DNA of 64,000 nt from Annona cherimola (Eukaryota > Streptophyta > Magnoliopsida > Magnoliales > Annonaceae): positions 56,597,174 to 56,661,173 of the forward strand of contig CM059975.1 of assembly GCA_030490835.1 (NCBI GenBank), read 5' to 3'. Under the pieces are notes generated by a model that was not told the DNA's origin, made no database searches, and saw only the letters and a program-made list of their open reading frames with translations. Below, in pieces: positions 19,501 to 31,861 of this stretch. How positions within the stretch are numbered: position 1 is the first letter of the stretch; each line of letters begins with the position of its first letter. The translations under genes and the position numbers were made by a program.

Positions 19501-21446
19501 ACCGGATCTAACGACATCTTACAGAATCTAACTTTTGATATTAATAGTTAATCCTAATTTAACACTTATAATATGATTTTAAGACCCTTATAAGGTCATT
19601 TATATTTTAAATACAGAATTTGAAACCCAAATAATAGGATTTAATGAAATCCACCTTATCTAATTATGTCTAATAGCATCTAACGACATCTGGTCGTATC
19701 TAACTAAATCTAACGACATCTAACATCATCTAACGGCATCTAACAACATCTAACTTTTGATATTAATAAGTTAATCATAATTTAACGCCTGTAATATGAT
19801 TTTAAGACCCTTATAAGGTCATTTATATCTTAAATACAAAATTTGAAACCCAGACAATAGGATTTATTAAAATACACCTTATCTAATTGTATCTAACAAC
19901 ATCGAATCGCATCTAACAACATCTAAAGGCAACTAACAGCATCTAACCGGATCTAACGACATCTAGCATCTTCGAATGACATCTAACCAAATCTAACTTT
20001 TGATATTAATAAGTAAATCCTAACTTAACCTCTATAATATGATTCTAAGACCCTTATAAGGTCATTTATACCTTAATTACAGAATTTGAAACTCAGATAA
20101 TATGATTTAATGAAGTTCACCTTATCTAATTGCATCTAACAACATCTAATCACATCTAACAACATCTAACGACATCTAACCGAATCTAACTTTTGATATT
20201 AATAAGTTAATCCTAATTTAACACCTGTAATATGATTCTAAGACCCTTATAAGGTCATTTATATCCTAAATACAGAATTTGAAACCCAGATAATAGGTTT
20301 TAATGAAATCCACCTTATCTAATTGCATCTAACAGCATCTAATCATATTTTACAACATTTAACCGAATCTAACTTTTGATATTAATAAATTAATCCTAAT
20401 TTAACATCTATAATATGATTCTAAGTCCCTTATAAGGTCATTTATACCTTAAATATAGAATTTAAAACCTAGGTAATAAGATTTAATGAAATCCACTTTA
20501 ATCTAATGGCATCTAACTGCATCTAACAGCATCTAATGACATCCAACAGCATCAAACTGGATCTAATGACATCTAACAACATCTAACTTTTGATATTAAT
20601 AAGTTAAACCTCATTTAACACCTGTAATATGATTCTAAGACCCTTATAAGGTCATTTATACCTTAATTACAGAATTTAAAACCAAGATAATAAGATTTAA
20701 TAAAATCCACCCTAATCTAATAACATCTAACAACATCTAGTTGCATCTAACAGCATCTAACGACATCTAACAGCGCCTAATCGTATCTTACAGCATCTAA
20801 CTTTTGATATCAATAAGTTAATCCTAATTAACACTTGTAATATGATTCTAAGCCCCTTATAAGGTCATTTATACTTTAATTACAGAATTTGAAATCCAGA
20901 TAATAGGATTTAAGGAAATCCACCTTAATCTAAGGGCATCTAACCGGATCTAACAGCATCTAACCGGATCTAACGACATCTAATAACATCTAACTTTTAA
21001 TATTAATAAGTTAATCCTAATTTAACACCTATAATATGATTTTAAGCCCCTTATAGGGTCATTTATACCTTAATTACAAAATTCGTAATCCAGATAATAG
21101 GATTTAATAAAATTCACCTTAATTTAATAACATCTAACAGTATCTAACAGCATCGAATGACATCTAACAACTTCTAACGATATCTAACCGAATCTAACCG
21201 AATCTAACTTTTGATAGTAGTAAGTTAATCCTAATTTAACACCCTTAAAATAATCTTAAACCCATTATAAGGTCAACTATACCTTAATTATAGAATTTAA
21301 AACTCAGATAATGGGATTTAATGAAATCTACCTAAATCTAACAACATCTAATGACATCTAATAGCGTCTAATAGTATCTAACAGCGTCTAACAGCATCTA
21401 ACAATATCTAATGGAATTTAATAACATCTAACAACATCTAATTTTA
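16561..21446. repeat. compound satellite: CArG-box core plus 10-bp CATCTAACRR blocks
   Basis: About 23 tandem units, ~170-245 bp each, with cores beginning near 16613, 16835, 17038, 17262, 17476, 17659, 17862, 18083 and so on to 21209. Each unit has two parts. The core (~125 bp) runs TTTTGATATTAATAAGTTAA, ...AACACCTGTAATATGATTC, ...CCTTATAAGGTCATTTATA, ...GATAATAGGATTTAATGAAA, TCCACCTTA. The second part is a variable run of 10-bp repeats (CATCTAACAG, CATCTAACGA, AATCTAACTT). Unit length varies with the number of decamers. Unit-to-unit divergence is moderate, pointing to an old local array. No ORF. It matches no satellite I recognise. Confidence 0.9.
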
Positions 21447-22176
21447 ATATTTTTAAAAATATTTTACATAAATTTGTGTATTTTACAAAAGCTATATACT
21501 TAATAATTCATTTTAGAACTATGCAAACCTTTAAAAAATTAAACTAAATAAATATAAAGGTATAATTAAAAGTAATAATTAATTTAAATTAAATAAATAG
21601 AAATTTACTTAAATATATAAAACTGTAATAATTATTATATATATGACTTTTTAAAAATATATATAATTGTAATTTATATTTATTAATATAAATATATGCC
21701 ACTTTTTGGGATTGGTTTAAGAATAATGACATATGCATTTTCATTGTAACATTTTTACTCATCTTATGTTGGCTGTTTTAATTTTAAATTAATAAAATTA
21801 AAATTAATTTATGAATTAATATAAAATAAAAATAAATTAATATATAATTATGAATTTAACAAATATTTTGTTAAATATAATGTTCATGTACGTCTTTTAT
21901 TTTTATGATTTAAATTTATTACTAAATTTTATTTATTTAATTTGGTGTAACACGCATGTATTAAAACGATGGATCATCAACTTTTCAACTTTAGATTAAA
22001 ACTAAATTATAAATTTCATTTGAAAATTAAAGTAATATCAATATTAATTTAAAGTAAATTAAAAATAATCATTCAAATAGAAAATTTTATAAAAAAATTT
22101 GCAACAAAGTTTTCATGATTTAAGTGAATTTCAATTAAAAATTAACTCTACCAAAAATGATTATTTTTGGTTTACT
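21447..22176. other. AT-rich sequence, nothing recognised
   Basis: Very AT-rich and non-coding. A short stretch (TTTGGTGTAACACGCATG near 21940) resembles one near 42270 on the other side of the nested insertions; too weak to name. Confidence 0.45.
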
Positions 22177-23541
22177 TAGTATGTGGCGCCCCAACCCGAG
22201 CGTTACAACCTTACTCCAAGATCAATCGATTGGTAAGTGTGATCAGAATTGTTGCTCTGTCACTTCGCGAGTCTGTTAGATATTGATCCCTTTTTATCTT
22301 AACTCTTTAGGAGTTTAATCATTTTTAAACATTTCCTTGGAAATATACACATTTGATCTTATAATTTTCCACACTTAATCATTTCATGATAAATCATTCT
22401 TTATAATTGACCATAAATTTTTTTCGCTATTTATAGTCATAATTATCACATAGTCATAAACATCACAAAATCCTTATATAACATTCAGACATCAATAATG
22501 TCATCAACATACTATCATACAAGTCATAGAGTTCTATCATAAGAACTTATAGAAATTCATTTTTTTCCTTGAATCTCCACTTGTGCTCCTTGCATGGTTC
22601 CCTCCTTCACCTGTCTTTAGGATTTAGAAAACAAAACTATGAGTCGAAACTCAATAAGCAAGCTATAGGTTTTCAGGCAATTCATTTTCAAGGCAATTCT
22701 TATTAATGCATTTTCCTCCATTCAGTTGAAGACACTTATCAAATGATCAACTATCAATAGAGTAGAAACCTTTGCATAAATCATTCAAGGAAAGTCACAT
22801 TATACCCACTCGAGGGTATATCTTAAAGCATGTTTCTCATACCCATCCAGGGTATGTCATAAAAAATGCGATGCATTATTTAAAATCATGACATTCCTTT
22901 GGATAGAAGCTAGCTAGACAACCATCCACTTTCATCCTTTCTCCTAATCCAAGGAGTCACCGCCGGGCCTCGGTCACCTTAGCAACTTGGCCCGCCAAAG
23001 GGGAACATTCGGTCTGCTTACACCTTTGAGGTGGACCTCATGCTTTTGTGCGTATGCTTCTTTCATAAATATGACTTGACATGCTGGCGTGATTTTTCAT
23101 TCATAAATCATGACTTCATCATTTATCATAAGTACTTGAAAAACAGTAAGAAATTCATTTATTTCAATAGAAATAGCATTTTAATACTCATTTAGACAAC
23201 AAATGGTCATCCTTAAACAATTTATAAAGAGTTGAAATCATTCATTTGCTAACTCATATAAACATTTAGAACATCATTGATAAGCATTTTATCATATTTG
23301 ATAAAACAAAAGCGTTTAGAAAACTGCTTGCTTACCTTTCTTGCTTAGCTTTCCTCCTCGTTAACTTCTTTGTCTTTGACTATATATAAACATAGCATTG
23401 CATTCATAACAAGCCATTTGCTTGCATTTACTTAGTTTTCCAATCCTATAATCCATATCATTCATAATCAACTTGGACTTTCAAGTCGATCATACATACA
23501 TGACAGACACTCATGCATCATAGCATTTATTTCATACTTTC

Positions 23542-24488
23542 TGACGAGTTGCGTATATCTCTATAAAAATGCTCGCTTTTTACACAAGTATACGTGCCGA
23601 ATCAAGTAATAAAGAGTGAGTAGAGTATCGTTCCCATGAGGAATTGTTTAATCAAAATTATTAATCAGTTTAACTGCTTTCAATAGGTAGAGAATTCTAA
23701 GTTTTGAATTTAGAACTAAAGCTAACAAATGCAATGAGAAATCAGAGTAGAGTCCATGGAATCGTTGGAATACTAGAAACTAGTTTTCCGGCAGTTTCCA
23801 CCAACGGAGTCGAATCCTCTCTTCAATCTGTGCTTTAATCGCGTTTTCATCTTTCTCTAGTTGTGTAATCCCGTTCTAGGCTCTCTCCGGATCGTCCTCT
23901 CGTGCACAAACCCCTAGGATCTATTTATAGAGTTGAATCGCGCAGCCCACGCACTGAAATCCGCGCGTAAGATGAGTATTGGCACCTAGACGCCAACTCC
24001 CTGGATGCTTCATGACTTGGAACCTTTCCTCAAACACCTGTGTGATCATGCCTAGCGCCTGGGCGCCCCTGGCTGGCACCTAGGCGCCAACTCCCTGGTA
24101 GCAATTCTCCCGTGTGACTTCACAACCCTTCTGGACTGGTCAACTCTGGAAGAAATTGGCTGTGTGAAGTGTTGGAGATCCTGAATAAGGTACATAGGGT
24201 GGCGCCTGGGCGCCATCCCACTGCTCCTGGACTTGGTTTCATTTTGCATTTCACTTGCCTACATGCCCTTATATGGCTCTTCCTTCCTGCAAAAAAATTA
24301 ATAAACTAAATAAATGAACTAAATATGCCTAATTTATGCTAAAAATGCATAAAACTAAATAATGCTTCTAAAATGCAGAGTGAGTGAAAATTAAGCTAAA
24401 TAGATGCAAATTAAGCCTAATCTCTCGGACTAACACGCAAATACAGTTTGAAATGGGCCATGATAACTCGCATTTTTACGAGTTATCA
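23542..24488 (-). repeat. 3' LTR of the Gypsy-like element (shortened)
   Basis: 947 bp against 1590 bp for the partner. It lacks sequence matching about 37745-38352, with GAAA at both break points. Minus strand begins TGATAACTCG. It contains GGCGCC-type repeats (for example near 24055-24085 and 24200-24215). Confidence 0.85.
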
Positions 24489-24859
24489 CACCTCAAACTT
24501 AAATGTTGCTAGTCCTCAAGCAACACATGCAAACACAATGAATGAATGAATAAATAAGTGAATGAATGAATGAATCCTGTCAATTCAACTTGCTTCCCAT
24601 GATGCTTTGATCAATCCATTTTTTTGCTCAACAAGGTCAAGAATAATTTAAGCTTGAGAAATCATCCATTACACAAAACAAGGCATGCATTTTTATTCTT
24701 AAACCAAGTTACGTGTGGGTGACAAAATTTCCTAGTACAAGATCATAATTCAACATGTTAATCTTCCACTTGATCAGAAAACTTGTTAGAAAATCAATGA
24801 AAGCAGGCAAACCAAGGTTTAAGCTAAACTAACTGGTCACAGAAAATAGTAAAAGTCAC

Positions 24860-26538
24860 TGTTGGTCCCGAGTTAATGACAATTACCCAAGAGGGGAGGG
24901 GTGAATTGGGTATTTAAAAATTTACAACTTAAACAGAAACTTTACTCCGGATTAATCTAGTCCCCTTTATGAAGAAACAAAATGAGAGCAATAATATAAA
25001 GAACAGAAACAAAAATAAACAGACAAGATTTTATAGTGGTTCGGGCAACCTCCCTACTCCACTCTTCCAAGCTCACACCCGTTGTGACTTGGGTTCCACT
25101 ATGTATTCCGCGAATACAACTAGAGTCTCCACTCTTTTCTAGATTCTAGCTCTAGGGGGCATATACAACCACAGCACAAGTAGGTGACGAGTTCCACTCC
25201 AATCACACGCTACTTTGCTTACACTTGATCTTAGTTACCCAAACTAAATCAAGTTCAATACAACAAGAAATAACAAAAGAAAGTTTCCACACGTTACTGT
25301 TGTGTAGACGCAGATTTGGCGCAGAGAAGAACTTGTAGTGTAGGCTTAGAGATTCAGCAAGCAGCTCTTGGCAGTTTGAAGCAAAGTTCTTCTTCTCAAT
25401 GTTGGCTTGATCACTTGAAGCTCTTAAAGATAGGAGTTATGCTCACTTAATGAATTCTCAGCTACCCTCCTCGTTCATAATGAATGCCTTTTATAATTGT
25501 GGAGGAAATTCGAACGTTTGGAAGTAGGTGGCGCGCATTTAATGCGCCAACGTTCAAAAATTTTCCGATCGTTGCAACCCAAGTCGCAGGTGGAGTCGAC
25601 TTCAGGTGTGACTTCGCCTGTTCGCAACAACTTCAAGTTCCAGTCTGGGTCGACTTGGTCCTCGACTTGACCCAAGTCGCAGGTGGAGTCGACTTCGGGT
25701 GCGACTTCACCTCGGCAGCTTGCTTGATGAATCTTGAAATCCTTGGAATGCTTTGCTTGCTTGAGTTTCTTCATGTTTGGTTGTTTCTTCCTTGATTCAT
25801 CTCTTTGGACCCCTGTGTTATCATTCTAGCTTGATGTCCTTTAGCTCCATGATTTCTATACCTAGAGTCCTTGAGTCTTGAATCTTTTGTATTAATGAAC
25901 AAGTCCAATATATTTTGATTAGAATAGTTGAATTCATGCATCTTGCTTTCTTTGGACTTGGATTAGTCTTCATATGTTCCAATTCGAACATCGAAGTCGA
26001 CTTGATCTTCAACTTGACTCAAGTTCTATCTTGAAATCGATCTAATCCCCGATTTAGCTTCTGAAGTTTCTGCCCTGTCCAACTGAAGTCGATACTAGAG
26101 TCGACTTGGTCTGCGACTTCACCCAAGTCGCATGCGGAGTCAACTTCATCTCCGACTTCGGCAGCTTTGCTCCTCGATTTCAACTCTGGAAGGAAATGAC
26201 GCCTCCAAGTCGATGCTGGAGTCGATTTGGTCTGCAACTTCACCTCAAGTCGCAAGCGGAGTCGACTTGGGATGCGACTTCGGCAGTTCTCGTTCTCGAT
26301 TTCAACTCTGAAAGGAAATGACGTTTCGACGTCGATGCTGGAGTCGACTTGGGGATCGACTTGGCCTAAGTCGAAGCCTGAGTCGACTTGGAAATCGACT
26401 TGACTTGCCATGTTTCATATTCTTCAAATTTATAACCTTAAGTCATTTCCACAAACATGTTAGTAACCAAAACTTACTCAAATTGATTTGTTAATCATCA
26501 AAACATAGACTTGGCTTATTTTCTACATGTTTTCAATA
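24860..26538 (-). repeat. 3' LTR of SIRE copy 2
   Basis: 1679 bp. The inner end is mutated to CAATA instead of CCAACA. It lacks one of two ~50-bp tandem units (TCTAGATTCTAGCTCTAGGG type) present in the partner near 32120-32220. Carries the GTCGAC array at about 25580-26400. Confidence 0.9.
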
Positions 26539-26859
26539 ATCTCCCCCTTTTTGATGATTGACAAAACTGATTTGAGTGTATTCCTTTCAATGTCTTAAAA
26601 ACATGCCAATTTTGCATTTTGAAGTTTTTATCATACTCATGCAAACAATCAAAAAATATTCAAACAAAAACTTAAAACCAGTCATAAAAAACTTAGACTC
26701 AAATCCCGATCTCTTCTTAAAACCACTTAGACTCAAATCCTGATCTCTTCTCCCCCTTTTTGTCAATGTATCTAAAAATTGAGATAGAGTGGGTAAAACT
26801 TTTTGAAAATGGTGGGGTTGCTCCCCCTGAACCTATGCTCCCCCTCAGTTTGTGCTTTG

Positions 26860-29800
26860 CTAAGTTAGTTCAAGCATTCCCATATCATTTCTAATTTTAT
26901 AAAATGGTTCTTTTGCTAAAGGTTTTAGTGAATATATCTGCAATTTGATCTTCTGTTCTTACATATTCCAAACATATGTCATGATTTTCTACATGTTCTC
27001 TAATAAAATAATGTCTAAGGTGTATATGTTTGGTTCTAGAATGCAATACTGGATTTTTAGTTAAACATATGACACTTGTATTATCACATTTAATAGGTAT
27101 ATCTTTAAAATTCATTCCATAATCCCTAAGTTGTTGCTTCATCCAAAGTAATTGGGCATAACAGCTCCCGGCGGCAATGTATTCGGCTTCCGCCGTAGAT
27201 AGAGAAACACTAGTTTATTTTCTTGAAAACCATGAAACCAACATGTTCCCAAGAAATTGACATGTTCCACTAGTGCTTTTTCTATCTACTTTGTAACCGG
27301 CAAAATCCACATCCGAGTAGCCGATTAGATCAAAATTAGAGCCCTTTGGATACCAAAGTCCTATGTTGGTAGTGTCTATTAAATATCTGAAAATTCTTTT
27401 TACAGCTACCAAGCGTGATTCTTTTGGACATGATTGAAATCTAAAGCACATACACACACTAAACAATATATCAGGTCTAGAAGCAGTTAAATATAATAAA
27501 GAACCTATCATGCTTCTATATAATTTTAAATCAATTATTTTTCTTTCTCATCTTTGTCAATTTTAATTGTTGAGCTCAAAGGCGTGTTTGCCCCTTTGTT
27601 GTTTTCCATGCCAAACTTCTTCAATATTTCTTTGATATACTTGGACTGGTTGATGAAAATCCCTTCATTTAGTTGCTTGATTTGTAGTCCAAGGAAGAAA
27701 TTCAGCTCCCCCATCATACTCATCTCAAATTCTTTCTGCATAAGCTCAGAAAATTCTTGACAAAGAATCTCATTAGTAGCACCAAATATAATATCATCAA
27801 CATAAATTTGAATAATTAAGATATCTTTTTCTTTATATTTGATAAACAAAGTGGTGTCTACCTTTCCCTTTTGAAAGTCATGATCAATCAAAAATTTGCT
27901 TAATCTCTCATACCAAGCTCTTGGAGCTTGTTTTAATCCATATAATGCTTTGGTTAATTTGTATACAAATTTAGATTGATCTTTCTCCTCAAATCCAGGT
28001 GGTTGTTCAACATACACCTCTTCATTTATATATCCATTCAAAAATGCACTTTTAATATCCATTTGAAATAATTTAAAGTTCATGTGAGATGCAAAAGCTA
28101 GTAAGATGCGAATGACCTCTAATCTAGCAATCGGGGCATAGGATTCCTCAAAATCTATTCTTTCTTCTTCTGAGTATCCCTTTGCCAGAAGTCTAACTTT
28201 GTTTCTCACTACAAGTCCACTTTCATCCAATTTGTTCCTAAATACCCACTTTGTGCCAATGACAGTACAATCTTTTGGTCTTGGAACAAGATGCCAAACT
28301 TGGTTTCTTTCAAATTGATTTAGCTCTTTTTGCATTGTTATGATCCAATTTTCATCATCAAGAACTTGATCAATAGTGGTTGGTTCAATTTTGGATACAA
28401 AGGCGTATTGTCCACAAACATTTTGTTTTGACCTTCTAGTCTTTACACCTTCATAAACATTCCCTATAACTTGCTCAATTGGATGATCATTTTTGAACTT
28501 TAAATCAGTTGGAGGTTTATAGGAATTATTACATTCACTTACCCTTTCCTTCATGGATTCTTCTTGCTTTTCCACATGCAGTTTTTTAAAGCTACTTGTT
28601 ATCTCATCTGCATCACTTAAATCATCTTTTCTTTTGAAACATGGGTTAATTTCATCAAAAACAATATGTATTGACTCTTCTACAACTTGGTTTCTTTTGT
28701 TGAAGACTCTATATGCTTTGCTATTTTATGAGTAACCAAGGAATATTGCCTCATCACTTTTAGCATCCAATTTTCCCAAGTTGGTTTTTCCATTGTTCAA
28801 AACATAACATGTGCAACCAAAGGCATGAAATATGAAATATTTGGTTTTCTACCTTTCCATAGCTCATATGGGGTCTTTTTCAAGATTGCTCTAATGGTAA
28901 CTCGGTTCAACACATGACAAGCTGTGCTTACAGCTTCACCCCAAAAATTCTTGGATAATTTACTCTCATTTAGCATTGTTCTAGCCATCTCTTGTAAAGT
29001 TCTATTTTTCCTTTCAACCACTCCATTTTGTTGTGGTGTTCTTGGTGCAGAAAATGTGTGATGAATTCCTTTTCCATTACACAATTCTGTGAATCATTTA
29101 TTTTCAAACTCACCACCATGATCACTTCTAATGGTCATAATAGTACATTATTTTTCATTTTGCACCAAGTTTACAAAAGTTGCAAACATAGAGAAGGCTT
29201 CATCTTTGCTAACTAAGAGAATTACCAATGTGAATCTTGAAAAATCATCAACTATTACAAACACATATTTCTTTCCACCAATGGTTAAAATGTCGGATGG
29301 CCCATATAGATCCATGTGTAGCAATTCAAGTGGCCTAGTGGTGGAAATCTCCTTTTTGGTAGAGAAAGGCATTTTAGGTTGTTTTGACAATTGACATGTC
29401 TTGCAAATTTTATCTTTGTCATATTTCAATTTAGGCAATCCTTCTACCAAACTCTTCTTCCATAGGGTCTTTATATTTTTCATGTTTATATGCCCAAGCC
29501 TCTTATGCTAAACCCATGGATCATTGTCAATGGCCATTAGAAATTGACCATCTAGTTCATCCAGTAAAACCAAATATATATTTCCATGTCTTTTTCCGCT
29601 AAACATGATATGTTCTCCATCAAATACACTACATATAGATGATTCAAACACAACCTTGTATCCTTTGTCACATAATTGGCTAATACTCATTAAATTGTGC
29701 TTGAGTCCTTCAACAAATAATACATCTTCCATACATGCATTTGAAATACTATAAATGTTTCCTTTACCTTTGATCTTACCTTTCTCATTATTTCCAAAAG

Positions 29801-29882
29801 CAACAGTTCCATCATTGCAAGGCTTGAGTTTATGAAATAAACTTCTTTCACTGGTCATATGCCTTGAGCAACCACTATCCAT
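26860..29882 (-). pseudogene. pol pseudogene of SIRE copy 2
   Basis: Same gene as 8718-11795, broken into at least six open pieces: 29882-29508 (protease DSGCSRHMT and pre-integrase), 29483-29148 (integrase zinc finger and start of the core), 29084-28797 (integrase end, [13 protein letters not shown]), 28575-27535 (reverse transcriptase with [10 protein letters not shown] intact), 27511-27215 (RNase H start, YSDVDFAGYK) and 27142-26897 (RNase H end). The breaks are single stops and small frameshifts. It cannot give a functional polyprotein. Confidence 0.93.
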
Positions 29883-29940
29883 GAACCAAACGTTGCTTGC
29901 CTTTACCTTGAAACATATCTGAAAAATGAATAAATAAATC

Positions 29941-31812
29941 TTATCTCTTTAGTACCCATTTTATGGGTCCATTTGGGTTAGTAAACTGATTTAATCTTTG
30001 TTGTTCTATCTTTGAAATTCCAAATCTTGTGTTTCTTGGAACCCAAACTAATTTTACACCATGGTCATATAGTTTCTTAAAATTACATTTATGGACTTTA
30101 TGAACCATTTTATTGCAAAAATTGCAAGCCATTGGTAATCTAGGAGTAGGCCTCCAAGTATGTATTGATTCAACAATTGGCCTTCTAGTCCACGTAGTAT
30201 GTTTCCCTTTGGGCTTGTAGATAGGTGCAGTTTTGGTTTGATTTTTCCCAAGTATTGGCACATTCGATTTGCCACTTTCTCTTTGCTCAAATGTGGAGTA
30301 TCCAAGACCTCTTTTATTTGTTTGTGAGGTCATGTTCAGAAATTTTTTTACATTTTCTCCTGGATTAGAGAATTTAGCCAATAATTCATTTAAGGATTCA
30401 TTCTCCTTTTTCAATTTCTCTACTTCTTTCAAAAGCAATTCATTTTCATCTTTCAGTTTTGATGTACTTTCAGCTAGTTTTCCATTTACAATAATAATGG
30501 AATTGCATTGTTGTCTCTTTAATGATAACTTATTTCCTAGCTTTTTGATTTCCTCATATAATGAATCATATGCATGTTGTAATTCTTCTAATTCAGCACA
30601 TTTGAGACATTCTTGAAAAGAAGAATACGTAGATTGAGAATGGCAAAGTTTGGAAGTTACCTCTTCATTACTTGTACACTTTGTTGAAGTAGTTTGTTCT
30701 TCCAAAACTTCCGTTGTGTTCAAATACAACAGATTTTCTTCTTGCTCAATCCGCGCCATGTAGCATATTCTTGCACAATTTGCCGCTTCATAATCGTCGG
30801 TTGAGGAGCTACTTGTTGATGAAGTTTCTTCGTTCACATACATTCCTCTTCCCTTTGGCCTTTGAAATTTTCGTCTTTCATATCTTTCCCTCCTTTCTTG
30901 TTGATCCTTTGATTTCTCTTCGGATGTAGGACATTGAGCTCGCATATGTCCTATACCGCCGCATCTATAGCACTTTGTAGCCTCCTTCTTCTTCTCTTTT
31001 CGAGGTCTCTCTTGGAGATCCTTGAAGTTCTTTTCTCTCCTTACGAACTTTCAAAATTTTCGGGTCAACAATGCAATGTCTTCATCATCGTTATGAGATG
31101 ATGAGGTTGACTCATCCGAGTTATGTGCTGCTTTCAATGCAATGGTTCTCTTGCCTTTGTGGTGATCTTCATTTCTTTTCTTGATTAGCTCATGTGACAT
31201 TAATGAGCTAATAAGATCTTCTAGCTTCAATGTGTTTAGGTCTTTGGCTTCTTCTATTGCAATAATTTTTGGAGTCCATGAATCGGGTAGCGCCCTTAGA
31301 ATCTTCATAACCTGTTCAGATTCAGAAATTGCCCTTCAAAGACCTTTCAAGGCATTAGTAATTTTAGAGAATCTAGCAAATATTTCAGAAATATTTTCTG
31401 TTTCTAGCATTCTAAAGTTTTCCAATTCTCCAATCAAAATATTTCTCCTTGTCCCTTGGACTTGAGAAGTTCCTTCATAAATAGATGTTAGTGTATCTCA
31501 TATCTCTTTTGCAGTTAAGCAAGAGGATACTCTATCATATTCGGAAGCGGTAAGAGCACAAAATAAAGAATTCATAGCCTTGGCGTTGCTCTTAACAGTT
31601 TTCACTTCCTCATCGGTCCATTTGGAAGCTCTTTCATCAATAGGCAAGGTTACACCGTCTTGGATTGCAATCCAAGAATCCATATCTGTAGCCATGATGA
31701 GTTGCTTCATACGAAGCTTTCAATAGCCGAAATTGTTCCCATCAAACAATGGTGGCCTAATAAAAGATTGTCCTTCGGCAAATGCGGGAACGGAAGTCAA
31801 TTGGGATGCCAT
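29941..31812 (-). pseudogene. gag pseudogene of SIRE copy 2
   Basis: Matches gag 11803-13605 from its start (MASQ, ATG at 31812) to its end (GPIKWV...KR stop at 29941). At least two tryptophan codons seen in copy 1 are TGA here (near 31728 and 31498), and there is a further TGA near 31337. The C-terminal half is open for 334 codons (30945-29941) and keeps the second zinc knuckle (CNFCNKMVHKVHKC). The first knuckle lies at the break near 30960. As in copy 1, pol lies in the +1 frame relative to the gag end. Confidence 0.93.
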
Positions 31813-31844
31813 ATCCATAAGATCTCTTTGGTAAAACTCAAAGA

Positions 31845-31859
31845 CCTGCTCTGATACCA
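31845..31859 (-). other. primer binding site of SIRE copy 2
   Basis: TGGTATCAGAGCAGG on the minus strand, two bases inside the 5' LTR; identical to copy 1. Confidence 0.93.
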
Positions 31860-31861
31860 CT

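Noticed and set aside
16561..21446. CRISPR-like or telomere-like array
   Set aside because: Repeats and intervening blocks are both variants of one unit with no unique spacers, and the host is a plant. TTAGATG (complement of CATCTAA) only superficially resembles TTTAGGG.
24052..24249. 65-codon minus-strand ORF
   Set aside because: Lies in the 3' LTR of the Gypsy-like element and is encoded by its GGCGCC repeats.
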